NCBI GenBank assembly: GCA_041859045.1
Contig: JBHELB010000016.1
Location: forward strand, 1 to 64,000
DNA from: JBHELB01 sp041859045
Lineage (GTDB): Bacteria; Hydrogenedentota; Hydrogenedentia; Hydrogenedentales; SLHB01
Direction of reading: 5' to 3'
Length of the DNA: 64,000 nt
The notes below the pieces were generated by a model. It saw only the letters and a program-made list of their open reading frames with translations. It was not told where the DNA came from and did not search any database. This document shows, piece after piece, positions 44,193 through 53,109 of this stretch. Numbering within the stretch: the stretch's first letter is position 1; every line of letters starts with the position of its first letter. The translations under genes were made by a program, and so were the position numbers.

Positions 44193-45229
44193 GCAACCTC
44201 CGGAAGACCGCCCTCCCGAAGGTGATTCGCGACGGTCGCCGCAATGCGCGCATTTACGCGCTCGTTGTAGTGGCCATCGTACGGATTCACCACGATCTCG
44301 CGCGTGGTCAAGCCACGGACGCACTCAGCAGCATCGACGTAATCCACGCCGAGTTCCTTGAATAGAGGGAATACGCGGCTTTGGTTGATGCGATCACTGC
44401 GCGCCACGTCGTAGGGATTGAATAGAACAAGCACCAACAGGCGAATATGCTGCGTGCGCGTGTAGTCGACAAACTGCTCCAGCGCCTTGCGGTGTTTCGC
44501 CCAGATCGTGTCGTCCGTGTAGCCACCTTCGAGATTGTCCCAGAACGACTGCGCCGCACCCATCAGCATCAGACGGCGATAGGCCTTCCAATAAAGGAAA
44601 TCCGCCAGTAAAGACCGATCAAGCAGCGGAGCGAGAAATGCGGGAGCCGGTGGAATAGGCATGAAGGGTTTTCCAGAGGCTTTCAACGCATGTTCGATGT
44701 CGTTGTGGAAATACCCCACGATCACCAGTTCGGGCTTGAGCGGGTAAGTCCGTACCGCCTCGAGTTCCTTCGGAGTGTCCCATCCCCCTTGCGCCACGTT
44801 GGCCACCGTCCACCTCGGCCCCAGTTCGCGTTCAAGAACATTCGAGAAGCGGTTGCGGTAATCCTTGATGCCCCATCCGAGCATAAGGGAGTCGCCGGTA
44901 ACGATTGCCACACGACGCCCCTGCAATGACTGCGCCGTTCGTTCGTCGTCGCGGTATCCCATGCTGTTTCGAGGCACCGCGTACCGTGCTAGCCATTCGC
45001 GGCAGGAAAGGGTAAAGCCCCAGTTGTCGGACTGCACCATGAACACACTGAAAAACGCCTCGAAGATCAGAAGGATGGTCCACACGCTGCACAGCGAAAG
45101 GCCCACGTTGACCAAGGCGTTGTTCAGCCGGGGAGTGCGCCGCAGGTATCGCCGGCCTAGCGCCGCACACAGCCCCCAGATCACCCATGCCGCGACAGCA
45201 AGTCCTAGTAGTTCCAGTATATATTTCAT
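44186..45229 (-). CDS. Membrane-anchored SGNH/GDSL-hydrolase-like protein
   Basis: A 347-residue protein with two N-terminal membrane helices (about 5-20 and 45-65). The GDSL block is VTGDSLMLGWGI, followed by NVAQGGWDTPKE (Gly block), YFHNDIEHA (Asn block) and NPYDGHYNERVN (Asp-x-x-His), so all four SGNH blocks are present. Such proteins often acylate or deacylate cell-surface glycans. ATG 45229 follows GGAGA. Convergent with the TMTC-like gene. Confidence 0.75.
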   Translation of the reverse strand: MKYILELLGLAVAAWVIWGLCAALGRRYLRRTPRLNNALVNVGLSLCSVWTILLIFEAFFSVFMVQSDNWGFTLSCREWLARYAVPRNSMGYRDDERTAQSLQGRRVAIVTGDSLMLGWGIKDYRNRFSNVLERELGPRWTVANVAQGGWDTPKELEAVRTYPLKPELVIVGYFHNDIEHALKASGKPFMPIPPAPAFLAPLLDRSLLADFLYWKAYRRLMLMGAAQSFWDNLEGGYTDDTIWAKHRKALEQFVDYTRTQHIRLLVLVLFNPYDVARSDRINQSRVFPLFKELGVDYVDAAECVRGLTTREIVVNPYDGHYNERVNARIAATVANHLREGGLPEVAQ

Positions 45230-45396
45230 GTGGCGTCTCCAATACGGGCGGACTATAGCGAAAGGCGAAACGGGAGTAAAGGGCGGGAACTCCACGTTCC
45301 GTTCTTGCGGCGGAGAGGCGCGGCGTGGCATGCTCAGACAGTGTGGGGCGTTTGTCCGCTCCCTTGCCGAAGCGTTTGAACGACGAGGATGGTCCT

Positions 45397-45540
45397 ATGG
45401 ATTTCTTTCGCAATGCGTGGCAACTGATTCAGGGGCAGTTTGAGAACGCGTTTGTCAACATCCCCATCACGAACGGCCTGAGTTTCGTCTACGTGATCTT
45501 AAACTTCTTGTTACTGCTGTTCGGCGCGCAGGGCGAGTAA
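45397..45540 (+). CDS. Small membrane protein upstream of comEC
   Basis: A 47-residue protein with one hydrophobic helix (LSFVYVILNFLLLLFGA) and an amphipathic N-terminus. ATG 45397 is preceded by GAGGAT. Ends 15 bp before comEC. It is a plausible small protein but no family is recognised, and chance coding cannot be fully excluded. Confidence 0.5.
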   Translation: MDFFRNAWQLIQGQFENAFVNIPITNGLSFVYVILNFLLLLFGAQGE

Positions 45541-45555
45541 CCCAACCCGAGCGTT

Positions 45556-47931
45556 GTGAACCGCCCACTGGTTTGGGTCGCGCTGGCGTTTATTGCCGGA
45601 CTCTTCGTGGCGTCCACGGGATTCGTGAGTGGCCTCTGGTGGCCGCTCGCGCTATGCTTGGCCGCCGCGATACTCCCGTTCTGGGCGCATGATGAACCCC
45701 GGCTACGCGCCTTTTCCGTCGCGCTCATGTTTTTGGCCGTGGGTATGCTCGTGTGGAATCTGCGCCACGCCGGTCCCCCCGGCGACTCCCTCAGCCGCAC
45801 ACTCGCGCAGGACACGCCCGATTCCGTGCTCATCGCAGGATACGTCCGCTCCGTGCAGCCACGCCATCCGGAGACCGATTTCCAGCGTCTTATCGTCGAC
45901 GTGGATACCGCCGAATGGAACGGTGCGCGCCATAGTGTCCGTGGACGTCTCTCCATCGCCTGGAATCGTCCGGGGGCGGCAGTCTGGCCCGGCGAGCGCA
46001 TCCGCGCGAGAGGCGAGCCGCGCTTAGGGATTGCGCCCGTGAATTTCGGCGTGAACGGACTCGAAGACACGCTTCGACGTCGCGGAGTTCACAGTACGTT
46101 GCGCGCGAATGGGCCGGACGCCATCGAGCATATCGGAGATGCCCCTTGGTGGAGCGTGGCATACTGGGCCGCGCGGCTTCGGCAGGTTCAGGCCGAACAA
46201 CTGCGCGCGGCGATGTCGCCCGAGGCGCTGAATTTCGCGCTTGCGGTCTGGCTGGGCGATGGTTCGGTGGTGACCGATGACGAGTACGAAGCGTACCTGC
46301 GATCGGGCACGGCACATATCCTCGCTATTTCAGGGCTGAATATCGCCCTGATCTACGCGACGTTGCGGCTCTTTCTGAGGATATTTCTGCGCAGCCGCCG
46401 TGCGGTCGCCGCGATTACCGTGGGGGCCGTGTTCGTCTTCGCGTTGACGGCCGGGGCGCAGGTCTCGTGCCTGCGCGCTGCGGTTATGGTGGCCATTTAC
46501 CTCTGCGCCGAGTTTTTCGACCGCGAGCCCGATTCGCCCACGGCCCTGTCGCTGTCGGCGTTGCTTTTTCTGCTTGTCAGCCCGGACCTGTTGTTCGATG
46601 GCGGATTCCAGTTGTCCTTTCTTTGCGTGGCCTCGATGCTCGTCTTTGGCGATCCCATTACCGAACGATTGTCTGTGCTGCCCCGCCCCTTCGGCGAAGG
46701 GCTCGCCGCGACACTCTCCCCGCAGATACTCTCCCTGCCCGTGGCCACTCACCTTTTTCATATACTGCCTCTTCTTAGTCCGTTGGCGAATCTTGTCGTC
46801 GTGCCACTGCTCGGAGTCGTGTTGTGGCTATTACTCGTGACGTTGCTGCTTGCCCCGCTCCTGCCCGCATGGGCGCTGGTTTTCGGCCACGCCGCCGCGC
46901 CGGTGATTTGGGCGATTCGCGCAGTATCGAGTCTCGCCGCCGGACCGAGTGTTACCGCCCTTTACCTCACGAGTCCATCAGTCTGGGCGGTCGCCGCGTA
47001 CGCGATCGCCGTAGCGGGGGGGATCTGGGCCTTTCTGTATTCACGTCAACGCCGCCGCGCGCTTGCGGTAATGCTGGTCGCGCTGCTCCTGGCCGTCCCG
47101 TTGTGGGGAGCGCGCACTCAGCAGGCGGGGGTCGACTTTCTCGATGTCGGTCATGGCGACGCGGCGTTCATTCGTACGCCCGGCGGTTCGACGGTGCTCG
47201 TGGACGGCGGCGATCAGAGTCAATACGTTCGCGCGGGCAGCCGCGTGGTAGCGCCGTTTCTCTGGGCGCACGGCGTCTCGCGGATCGACCACGTGGTTGT
47301 GTCGCACCCCGACCGCGATCACCTTGCCGGCCTGCTGCGCGCCGTGCGCGATTTCCGCGTTGGCGAAGTGGTGCTTAGCCGCATCGCGTCGCAAAATGCG
47401 CTGGAGACCGAGTTGCTGACCCTATGCGCTTCGAGAGGCATTCCCGTGCGCCGAGTGGCCCGGGGCGACCGTATCGTCGTGCGCGGTGCGGAACTCGACG
47501 TGCTGAATCCGCCGCGTGAAGGCGCTGCTCTCGACGGGACAAACAACAACAGCGTCGTGTTGCGGCTGCGTTGGCCGGGGCTCAGTGTGTTACTGTCGGG
47601 CGACATCGAGGCAGAGGCGGAAGCAGGCCTCGCGGGGCTCGATCTCGCCGCCGATGTGCTCAAGGCCCCGCACCACGCTTCGCGGACCTCGAGTACCCCA
47701 GGGCTGCTTGCCGGCGTGCGTCCCCGGCATGTGATCGTTTCGACGGGCGGAAAGTCGGGGAGGGAACCGGCGGATTCAGGAGTGCTGGCGCGTTACCACG
47801 CGGCGGGCGCGCACGTATGGCGGACGGATCAAATGGGGGGGATCCGCGTGACGGCCGGCGCGGACGGCCTCTCGATCGAGACGGCCCGCGGCGTACGCGG
47901 ATCCCCCATTCCTGCAACGCCTATGCGATGA
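45556..47931 (+). CDS. comEC: ComEC/Rec2 DNA-uptake channel
   Basis: The inner-membrane channel of natural transformation that passes one DNA strand. The 791-residue protein has an N-terminal soluble OB-like region between membrane helices (about 90-170), the competence domain (about 220-500: GTAHILAISGLNIALIYATLRL is its signature) and a C-terminal metallo-beta-lactamase domain with HGDAAFIRTPGGSTVLVDGG and the metal motif HPDRDHLAG. GTG start. Its 3' end overlaps cysC by 11 bp, convergent. The other transformation genes are not in the window except a pseudopilin. Confidence 0.94.
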   Translation: MNRPLVWVALAFIAGLFVASTGFVSGLWWPLALCLAAAILPFWAHDEPRLRAFSVALMFLAVGMLVWNLRHAGPPGDSLSRTLAQDTPDSVLIAGYVRSVQPRHPETDFQRLIVDVDTAEWNGARHSVRGRLSIAWNRPGAAVWPGERIRARGEPRLGIAPVNFGVNGLEDTLRRRGVHSTLRANGPDAIEHIGDAPWWSVAYWAARLRQVQAEQLRAAMSPEALNFALAVWLGDGSVVTDDEYEAYLRSGTAHILAISGLNIALIYATLRLFLRIFLRSRRAVAAITVGAVFVFALTAGAQVSCLRAAVMVAIYLCAEFFDREPDSPTALSLSALLFLLVSPDLLFDGGFQLSFLCVASMLVFGDPITERLSVLPRPFGEGLAATLSPQILSLPVATHLFHILPLLSPLANLVVVPLLGVVLWLLLVTLLLAPLLPAWALVFGHAAAPVIWAIRAVSSLAAGPSVTALYLTSPSVWAVAAYAIAVAGGIWAFLYSRQRRRALAVMLVALLLAVPLWGARTQQAGVDFLDVGHGDAAFIRTPGGSTVLVDGGDQSQYVRAGSRVVAPFLWAHGVSRIDHVVVSHPDRDHLAGLLRAVRDFRVGEVVLSRIASQNALETELLTLCASRGIPVRRVARGDRIVVRGAELDVLNPPREGAALDGTNNNSVVLRLRWPGLSVLLSGDIEAEAEAGLAGLDLAADVLKAPHHASRTSSTPGLLAGVRPRHVIVSTGGKSGREPADSGVLARYHAAGAHVWRTDQMGGIRVTAGADGLSIETARGVRGSPIPATPMR

Positions 47932-48532
47932 TTCCCTGCGCGCGCAGGTAACCGAGAACCTTTTCTACCGACTGCTCGAGGTTTAGTTCTGCGGTGTCCA
48001 CCGTGACTTCCGCGTTGAGCGGCTCTTCGTACGGCGCGGAGACGCCCGTGAATTCCGGGATCAGCCCCGCGCGGGCCTTCTGATACAGCCCTTTCACGTC
48101 GCGCTGTTCGCACACCTCGACACTGCACTTCACATAGACCTCGATGAAGCGTCCCGCCTCCACAAGCGCCCGGGCCTTGTCGCGGTCGCCGCGGTACGGC
48201 GAGATAAAGGCCGTCATCGCGATGACTCCGGCTTCGGTAAACAACTTGGCTACTTCTCCGATCCGCCGGATGTTTTCCTCACGATCCTCCGGCGAAAATC
48301 CAAGATTCTTGTTTAATCCATGGCGAATATTGTCGCCATCCAGCACATACGTGCGGCAGCCCTTATCGAACAACGCGTTCTCGACCGCGTGCGCCAACGT
48401 CGATTTGCCCGACCCCGAAAGTCCCGTGAACCACAGCACAACCGCCTTGTGGCCGTTCAGTTTCTCGCGGTCCTCGCGTGTTACGTCCGCGTGGTGCCAT
48501 GTGATATTCGTGCTCTTGATGTCTTCCGGCAT
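47921..48532 (-). CDS. cysC: Adenylylsulfate (APS) kinase
   Basis: Phosphorylates adenosine 5'-phosphosulfate to PAPS. Walker A GLSGSGKST (37-45), DGDNIRHGLNKNLGFS (APS-binding) and FISPYRGDRDKAR with Ser111 at the position of the phospho-enzyme serine of E. coli. A 203-residue single-domain form. ATG 48532 follows CAGGAGG. No sulfurylase (cysD/N) is nearby, so its role may be sulfonation of glycans or metabolites rather than cysteine synthesis; that part is inference. Confidence 0.94.
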   Translation of the reverse strand: MPEDIKSTNITWHHADVTREDREKLNGHKAVVLWFTGLSGSGKSTLAHAVENALFDKGCRTYVLDGDNIRHGLNKNLGFSPEDREENIRRIGEVAKLFTEAGVIAMTAFISPYRGDRDKARALVEAGRFIEVYVKCSVEVCEQRDVKGLYQKARAGLIPEFTGVSAPYEEPLNAEVTVDTAELNLEQSVEKVLGYLRAQGIIA

Positions 48533-48632
48533 GCTGTCCTCCTGTTTGTGCCGCCCCTCACCACCGGCGGAACGAGGAGTGTAGCATGCCCGGACGCTTC
48601 GCTTCACGCGCTGCATTGCATGGCAGGCGAGC

Positions 48633-48661
48633 TTGACAATGGCTCAGTATGGCATTATATT
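48633..48661 (+). promoter_or_regulatory. Near-consensus sigma-70 promoter
   Basis: A perfect TTGACA (48633-48638), 17 bp and TATATT (48656-48661). The best promoter in the window. It sits 82 bp before the ATG at 48744 and also fixes that start, because any upstream start would lie inside the promoter. Confidence 0.85.
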
Positions 48662-48743
48662 GTTTGGTATGCTTAACATCTGGCCGGGGCACGCCAGGAA
48701 GGGAGCCTGCTGGACGGCGGGGCTGACGGAATTGAGGATAGAG

Positions 48744-49055
48744 ATGGACGGGGCAAATTCTCCGCAGACGAATTCCCGGCTGCGGGCCGGGCTTGATGAC
48801 GCGCTGACGCAGAGTGCGCACGACTTGGCGCAGGCATTTGAGCGGCATCGTGCGCTCTTGATGGAAGCGCTCAACACCTCGGAAATGGACGGAGGAGTGT
48901 CCTGTCCGCACGCGGGATGCGCGTGTCGGCGGACACTGCGAAAGACCCTTACCGAAACCATCGCGGTGCTGGACGACACTCGAAAGTCGTTCAAATCCAC
49001 CCAGTTGGCGATGTTGCGGCGGCGTCTGATGCAGATCTTGGGGGAACACGGATAG
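48744..49055 (+). CDS. Small unknown protein with a Cys-rich motif
   Basis: A 103-residue mainly helical protein with CPHAGCACRR (Cys53, Cys58 and Cys60) in the middle, flanked by two amphipathic helices (LTQSAHDLAQAFERHRALLMEALN and LTETIAVLDDTRKSFKSTQLAMLRRRLMQIL). The Cys group could bind metal. ATG 48744 follows GAGGATAGAG. Driven by the strongest promoter seen here and closed by its own terminator, so it is expressed as a single unit. Family unknown. Confidence 0.6.
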   Translation: MDGANSPQTNSRLRAGLDDALTQSAHDLAQAFERHRALLMEALNTSEMDGGVSCPHAGCACRRTLRKTLTETIAVLDDTRKSFKSTQLAMLRRRLMQILGEHG

Positions 49056-49137
49056 GCTCACGTTCCTAAGCGAAATATAGCCGCGGGTTGACGCGGTTGC
49101 GCGTCCTACGGTCCACATTCGGTACGAGTTGGAAAGT

Positions 49138-49191
49138 GAGGGCACGCCGCGAAGAGAGACGGGTCTCTTTGCGGTGTGCCCTCTTCGTTTT
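49138..49191 (+). terminator. Intrinsic terminator before the pseudopilin gene
   Basis: A 20-bp stem between 49138-49157 and 49164-49183, with two G-U pairs and loop GACGGG, followed by TTCGTTTT. It ends the transcript of the small Cys-rich protein 13 bp before the pseudopilin ribosome-binding site region. Confidence 0.85.
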
Positions 49192-49223
49192 GGCGCAGTA
49201 AACAACGTCGAAAGGATATAGTC

Positions 49224-50126
49224 ATGCGGAAAGCGCGCGGATTCACCCTCATCGAGCTACTGGTCGCGATCGCGATCATCGGTATTCTGGCGGCAGTACT
49301 CCTGCCTGCCCTGGCACGAGCGCGCGAGGCGGCGCGCCGGAGCAGTTGCGCCAACAACCTCAAACAAATGGGCGTGGCGTTTCAGATATATTCGAGTGAG
49401 AGCAGAGGACAAAAGCTGCCGCCGCGCCGGGCGTTTAACTGCGATGGAACCCTGTCCAGCACGATGATTTTCGATGGGGACGCGATGATCCCGGAGTACC
49501 TCGCGGACGTCGAGGTTCTGTGGTGCCCCTCGTGGTCAGCGGACAGCGATCTCGTGAGCCGCTATGACGGCGGCGGAAACAAAAACGGGCTCATCGAACC
49601 CTGCGAGATTCGAAAGGAACCCTACGATTACACAGGTTGGTTGATCATTGACGATATCAACATTCTCGGCTTCGCGAAGGCCGATCTTCTGGGCGCTGGG
49701 CCCGGCGGCCGTTGGGAAGAGCAGGAATACGCGGATACGCCGTGGGGCGAACTGGCCGCCGCGAACGCGAATCCTGCCGCGCCCGGAAAGGCCAGCGACC
49801 AGGACTTCCAGGTGTCTGCGGCGCACGCAGGCACCCAAGCGGGCGATGGACGCACGATCTACCGGCTCAAGCAGGGGATTGAGCGTTTTCTTATCACCGA
49901 TATCAACAATCCCGCCGCTTCCAGCGCGGCATCGAGCGAAATTCCCATCATGTGGGACCACATCAGCGTGGCGGCCAGGGACTTCGCACACGTTCCCGGC
50001 GGCGCCAACGTCCTGTATCTCGACGGGCACGTCGAGTTTGTGCGGTATCCTGGGGTCTTCTGGCCCATGAGCGAGGCCAGTTCGCGGATCTTGGGCCGGT
50101 TCGACCGTCCGTTCGACGGGTTCTAG
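49224..50126 (+). CDS. Pseudopilin-like protein (H-X9-DG type)
   Basis: A 300-residue type IV pilin-like protein. The class III signal is RGFTLIELLVAIAIIGILAAVLLPALARAREAARR, cleaved before Phe by a prepilin peptidase. The globular part contains CANNLKQMG and, near the end, HVPGGANVLYLDGHVEF, the H-X9-DG region of the large pseudopilin families of Planctomycetes and relatives. ATG 49224 follows AAAGGA. Probably part of a type II secretion or related pseudopilus; the assembly genes are elsewhere. Confidence 0.88.
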   Translation: MRKARGFTLIELLVAIAIIGILAAVLLPALARAREAARRSSCANNLKQMGVAFQIYSSESRGQKLPPRRAFNCDGTLSSTMIFDGDAMIPEYLADVEVLWCPSWSADSDLVSRYDGGGNKNGLIEPCEIRKEPYDYTGWLIIDDINILGFAKADLLGAGPGGRWEEQEYADTPWGELAAANANPAAPGKASDQDFQVSAAHAGTQAGDGRTIYRLKQGIERFLITDINNPAASSAASSEIPIMWDHISVAARDFAHVPGGANVLYLDGHVEFVRYPGVFWPMSEASSRILGRFDRPFDGF

Positions 50127-50147
50127 TCCATTTTCACAAGAGTTCTT

Positions 50148-50190
50148 CATGCCGGGGAAGGCAGTTGTTTCGGTGGTCTTCCCCGGCATG
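50148..50190 (+). terminator. Hairpin after the pseudopilin gene
   Basis: CATGCCGGGGAAG (50148-50160) and CTTCCCCGGCATG (50178-50190), a 13-bp perfect stem with a 17-nt loop. It lacks a T tract but lies 22 bp after the stop, so it may end the transcript with help from another factor. Confidence 0.55.
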
Positions 50191-50350
50191 TCCGCAGGGT
50201 TGATAGGGCGTGCAAGCGCCCAAGCATGCAGAAAATCCTTTGCAGAAACTTCCCCTAGCGGCAAGATTTTCACCGCCTAACGCTTACAGAAAGCTTTGTT
50301 CAATCCGATAACCCTTTTCTTCTCAGGCTGTTACCGCTTATTCTCGTCCA

Positions 50351-50366
50351 TGGCATGTCGGTTGCT
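50351..50366 (+). promoter_or_regulatory. Sigma-54 promoter of the flagellar operon
   Basis: TGGCATG (50351-50357), 4 bp, TTGCT (50362-50366). The invariant GG (50352-50353) and GC (50364-50365) are exactly 10 bp apart, as RpoN requires. It lies in the 425-bp gap before flgF, with a predicted 5' leader of about 175 nt. The rest of the gap (50191-50350 and 50380-50551) holds no gene that I can support. Confidence 0.75.
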
Positions 50367-50551
50367 CTCTCTGAACGTGATGTCCTGCCTCGTGCAGGTA
50401 CATCCTCGTGAGAGGCTGGCCCGGACCCAGGCCCTGCGTGGTTGCCCACCGCGCACGGCCCCTACCGTCGCTGGAAGAGTGGCCGGGCCGCCAGCAGAAA
50501 ACGCGTGGGGTGCCGCGCGAGGAACGATAGAGCGAAACCCAGGAGGCTGGG

Positions 50552-51313
50552 ATGCTGCAAGGACTCTACATCGCGGCGACAGGAATGCGGGCCGAGGAAG
50601 GTCGGCAATCGGTGATCGCCAATAACATCGCCAACGCGAGCACGCCGGGTTTTCGCCGCCAGCAACCCGTCCAGCGTGGGTTTTACGGCGTGTTAATGGG
50701 AAAGATGGGGGGCTCGGCGACCGGTCTTTCGGTCCAGAAGTCGCCCGGCGGCGGCGCGCAATTCATCGAGACCTACACGGACACCGCGCTCGGACCGTTG
50801 ACCACCACCGGCGACGACATGAACATTGGCCTGGATGGTCCGGGGTTCCTCTCCGTGCGTACGCCGGAGGGCGATTTCTACACTCGCTTTGGGAAGTTGG
50901 CCGTCAACGGCGCGGGACAATTGACTACAGACGAAGGCTACCTGGTGCTCGGGCAAGGGGGCGACGCGGTCACGGTGCCGCCCGGCACGATAAAGATCGA
51001 CACGACGGGCCGCGTGCTTGTGGACGGCCAAGCGGTGGGCCAGGTGGGGCTGACCGAATTCGAGGATCCGCACATGCTCACGCGCATCGGCGAGACGCTC
51101 TATTCCGCGTCGGACGCCGCCAAAGCGCGGTCTGGTCCCGCGGAAAAGACTCGCGTGGCGGGGGGGGCGCTTGAAATGGCGAACGTACAGATCCCCCGCG
51201 AGATGATTCAGATGACCATGGGCTTGCGGGCCTATGAAGCGAATCAACGCGTTATCAACGCATTCGACGAAACCATGAGCAGCCTGATTCAGCAAGTGGG
51301 CACGCCGCTCTAG
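50552..51313 (+). CDS. flgF: Flagellar proximal rod protein FlgF-like
   Basis: A 253-residue rod protein. The N-terminal Flg_bb_rod motif is MLQGLYIAATGMRAEEGRQSVIANNIANASTPGF, and the C-terminal rod/hook helix is LEMANVQIPREMIQMTMGLRAYEANQRVINAFDE. Placed before flgG, it is the FlgF-type proximal rod subunit. ATG 50552 follows AGGAGG. The gene contains a run of eight G (51160-51167), which slippage could shift. Confidence 0.9.
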   Translation: MLQGLYIAATGMRAEEGRQSVIANNIANASTPGFRRQQPVQRGFYGVLMGKMGGSATGLSVQKSPGGGAQFIETYTDTALGPLTTTGDDMNIGLDGPGFLSVRTPEGDFYTRFGKLAVNGAGQLTTDEGYLVLGQGGDAVTVPPGTIKIDTTGRVLVDGQAVGQVGLTEFEDPHMLTRIGETLYSASDAAKARSGPAEKTRVAGGALEMANVQIPREMIQMTMGLRAYEANQRVINAFDETMSSLIQQVGTPL

Positions 51314-51332
51314 AGCAAGGAGGGATGGGGGT

Positions 51333-52124
51333 ATGATTCGAGCACTGTTCACGGCCGCGACGGGGATGATCGCCCAGCAGCTTAATCTCGATACGATCGC
51401 TCACAACCTTGCAAACGTCAATACGACCGGCTTCAAGAAGAGCCGCGTCAATTTTCAGGACCTTATCTACGAGACCATCAAACCCGCGGGAACCGAGACG
51501 GCTGCGGGCCAGCAGATTCCCGAAGGCATTCAGGTCGGCCATGGCGTTCGCCCTGCGTCGATTGCCAAATTGTTTACGCCAGGCAACTACATTCAGACCG
51601 GTAATCCGCTCGACGTGGTTATTGAGGGCAACGGATTTTTCGAGGTCACTCTGCCGGACGGCACCCTGGGGTATACCCGCGACGGAAGCTTTAAGCGCGA
51701 CGCCAATGGGCAGTTGGTGACCGCCGACGGCTACCAGGTGTCGCCGGGCATCACGATCCCCGCCGATGCCACGTCTGTGAGTATTGGATCGGACGGTATC
51801 GTGTCGGCGACGGTGGTTGGCAATTCCACGCCTCAGAATCTTGGGACGCTCCAGCTTGTGCGCTTCGCGAATCCCGCCGGGCTCGATGCAAGCCTGGGCC
51901 GCAATATTCTGCGCGAGACCGCCGCTTCGGGCGCGCCCACCACGGGCCAGCCCGGACTGGATGGGCTGGGCACGTTGGAGAGCGGGTTCCTCGAGAATTC
52001 GAACGTGCAGGTCGTCGAGGAAATCCTGAATCTCATCATCGCACAGCGCGCGTACGAAGCCAGTTCGAAGGTTATTCAGACCTCCGATGAAATGCTTCAA
52101 ACCGCGAACAACGTGCGGCGGTAG
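51333..52124 (+). CDS. flgG: Flagellar distal rod protein FlgG
   Basis: A 263-residue rod protein: MIRALFTAATGMIAQQLNLDTIAHNLANVNTTGFKKSR at the N-terminus, a central FlgG-specific region (VIEGNGFFEVTLPDGTLGYTRDGSFKRDANGQLVTADGY) and VQVVEEILNLIIAQRAYEASSKVIQTSDEML at the C-terminus. It forms the distal rod through the P and L rings. The start at 51333 follows AAGGAGGG, 19 bp after flgF. Confidence 0.97.
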   Translation: MIRALFTAATGMIAQQLNLDTIAHNLANVNTTGFKKSRVNFQDLIYETIKPAGTETAAGQQIPEGIQVGHGVRPASIAKLFTPGNYIQTGNPLDVVIEGNGFFEVTLPDGTLGYTRDGSFKRDANGQLVTADGYQVSPGITIPADATSVSIGSDGIVSATVVGNSTPQNLGTLQLVRFANPAGLDASLGRNILRETAASGAPTTGQPGLDGLGTLESGFLENSNVQVVEEILNLIIAQRAYEASSKVIQTSDEMLQTANNVRR

Positions 52125-52133
52125 GGGTGAGTC

Positions 52134-53090
52134 ATGAAGCGCGATAGCGTGACTCGATTCGCGATGTGCGCGACGGTGTGGGCGATGGCCTGCGCCGCGC
52201 AGGCCGCCGACACGATCACGCTCAAACCCGAGGTCTACGTCAAGGGACCGGAGGTGTGCATTGGCGACCTCGCCGTAGTGCGTGGAGCCAACGCGGCAAC
52301 GCTCTCCGCAATTCCCGTCACGGTGGCGCCGGAGCCGGGCGCATCCAAGCGGATCGACTCGGCGTTGCTCGAGACGCGTGTAAAAACGGCGGGAGTCTCA
52401 CAAGACGCCGTAAAGATTGGCGGAGCGCCCAGCGTGGTCGCGCGGACGCTGTCACTCGAAGTGACCGGGGAGATGATCGCCGAGGACCTGCGAGCGTTCA
52501 TCCTCAACACGATGCCGTGGGCTCCGGAAAACGCCGATATCGAAGTGACTCCGCCTCAGGAAACCGTGATCACGCCCGAGGGCGATCTCTCGTTGGATTG
52601 GAAGCCCGCGTCGTCGTATCGGTACGCCGGTCCGGGAACCTTCCGCGGCGAACTGCGCGTGGATGGAAAGACCTACCGCATTTTGGCGTGTCAGGCCGAC
52701 ATCAAGCCGCGCGAAGAGATCGTCGTGGCGGCTGTGGATATTCCGAGCGGAAAAATGATCTCCGCCTCCGACCTTGTGCTTGAGGCGCGTCCTTTGGGCC
52801 AAGCCAACGCCGGGGTGTTTCGCAGCGTCAATGAGGCCGTGGGCAAAGTGGCGCAGAACAGCTTGACCGTGGGGCAACCACTATCGCCGCGCAATGTGCA
52901 GGCGCCGCTGGTTGTCAAGCGCAACCAGATCGTGCGCGTTGAGGCGCGGGCGGGCGGGCTCATCGTGGCCAGCCGCGCCAAGGCGATGGGCGACGGCCGG
53001 ACGGGCGAGGCGGTGATGTGTCAGAACCCCGAGTCGAAGGAACAATTCTCGGGAACGGTTCAGCCCGACGGCACCGTGAGTGTGCCGTAG
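52134..53090 (+). CDS. flgA: Flagellar P-ring chaperone FlgA
   Basis: A 318-residue periplasmic protein with a signal peptide (MCATVWAMACAAQAA). The SAF domain (about 205-270: EEIVVAAVDIPSGKMISASDLVLEARPLG) and the C-terminal beta region (VKRNQIVRVEARAGGLIVASRAKAMGDGRTGEAV) are the FlgA hallmarks. It assists FlgI assembly into the P ring. Located in the operon between flgG and flgH, its usual place. Starts 9 bp after flgG. Confidence 0.93.
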   Translation: MKRDSVTRFAMCATVWAMACAAQAADTITLKPEVYVKGPEVCIGDLAVVRGANAATLSAIPVTVAPEPGASKRIDSALLETRVKTAGVSQDAVKIGGAPSVVARTLSLEVTGEMIAEDLRAFILNTMPWAPENADIEVTPPQETVITPEGDLSLDWKPASSYRYAGPGTFRGELRVDGKTYRILACQADIKPREEIVVAAVDIPSGKMISASDLVLEARPLGQANAGVFRSVNEAVGKVAQNSLTVGQPLSPRNVQAPLVVKRNQIVRVEARAGGLIVASRAKAMGDGRTGEAVMCQNPESKEQFSGTVQPDGTVSVP

Positions 53091-53109
53091 ACTCCGAAAG
53101 GGTGAGAAG

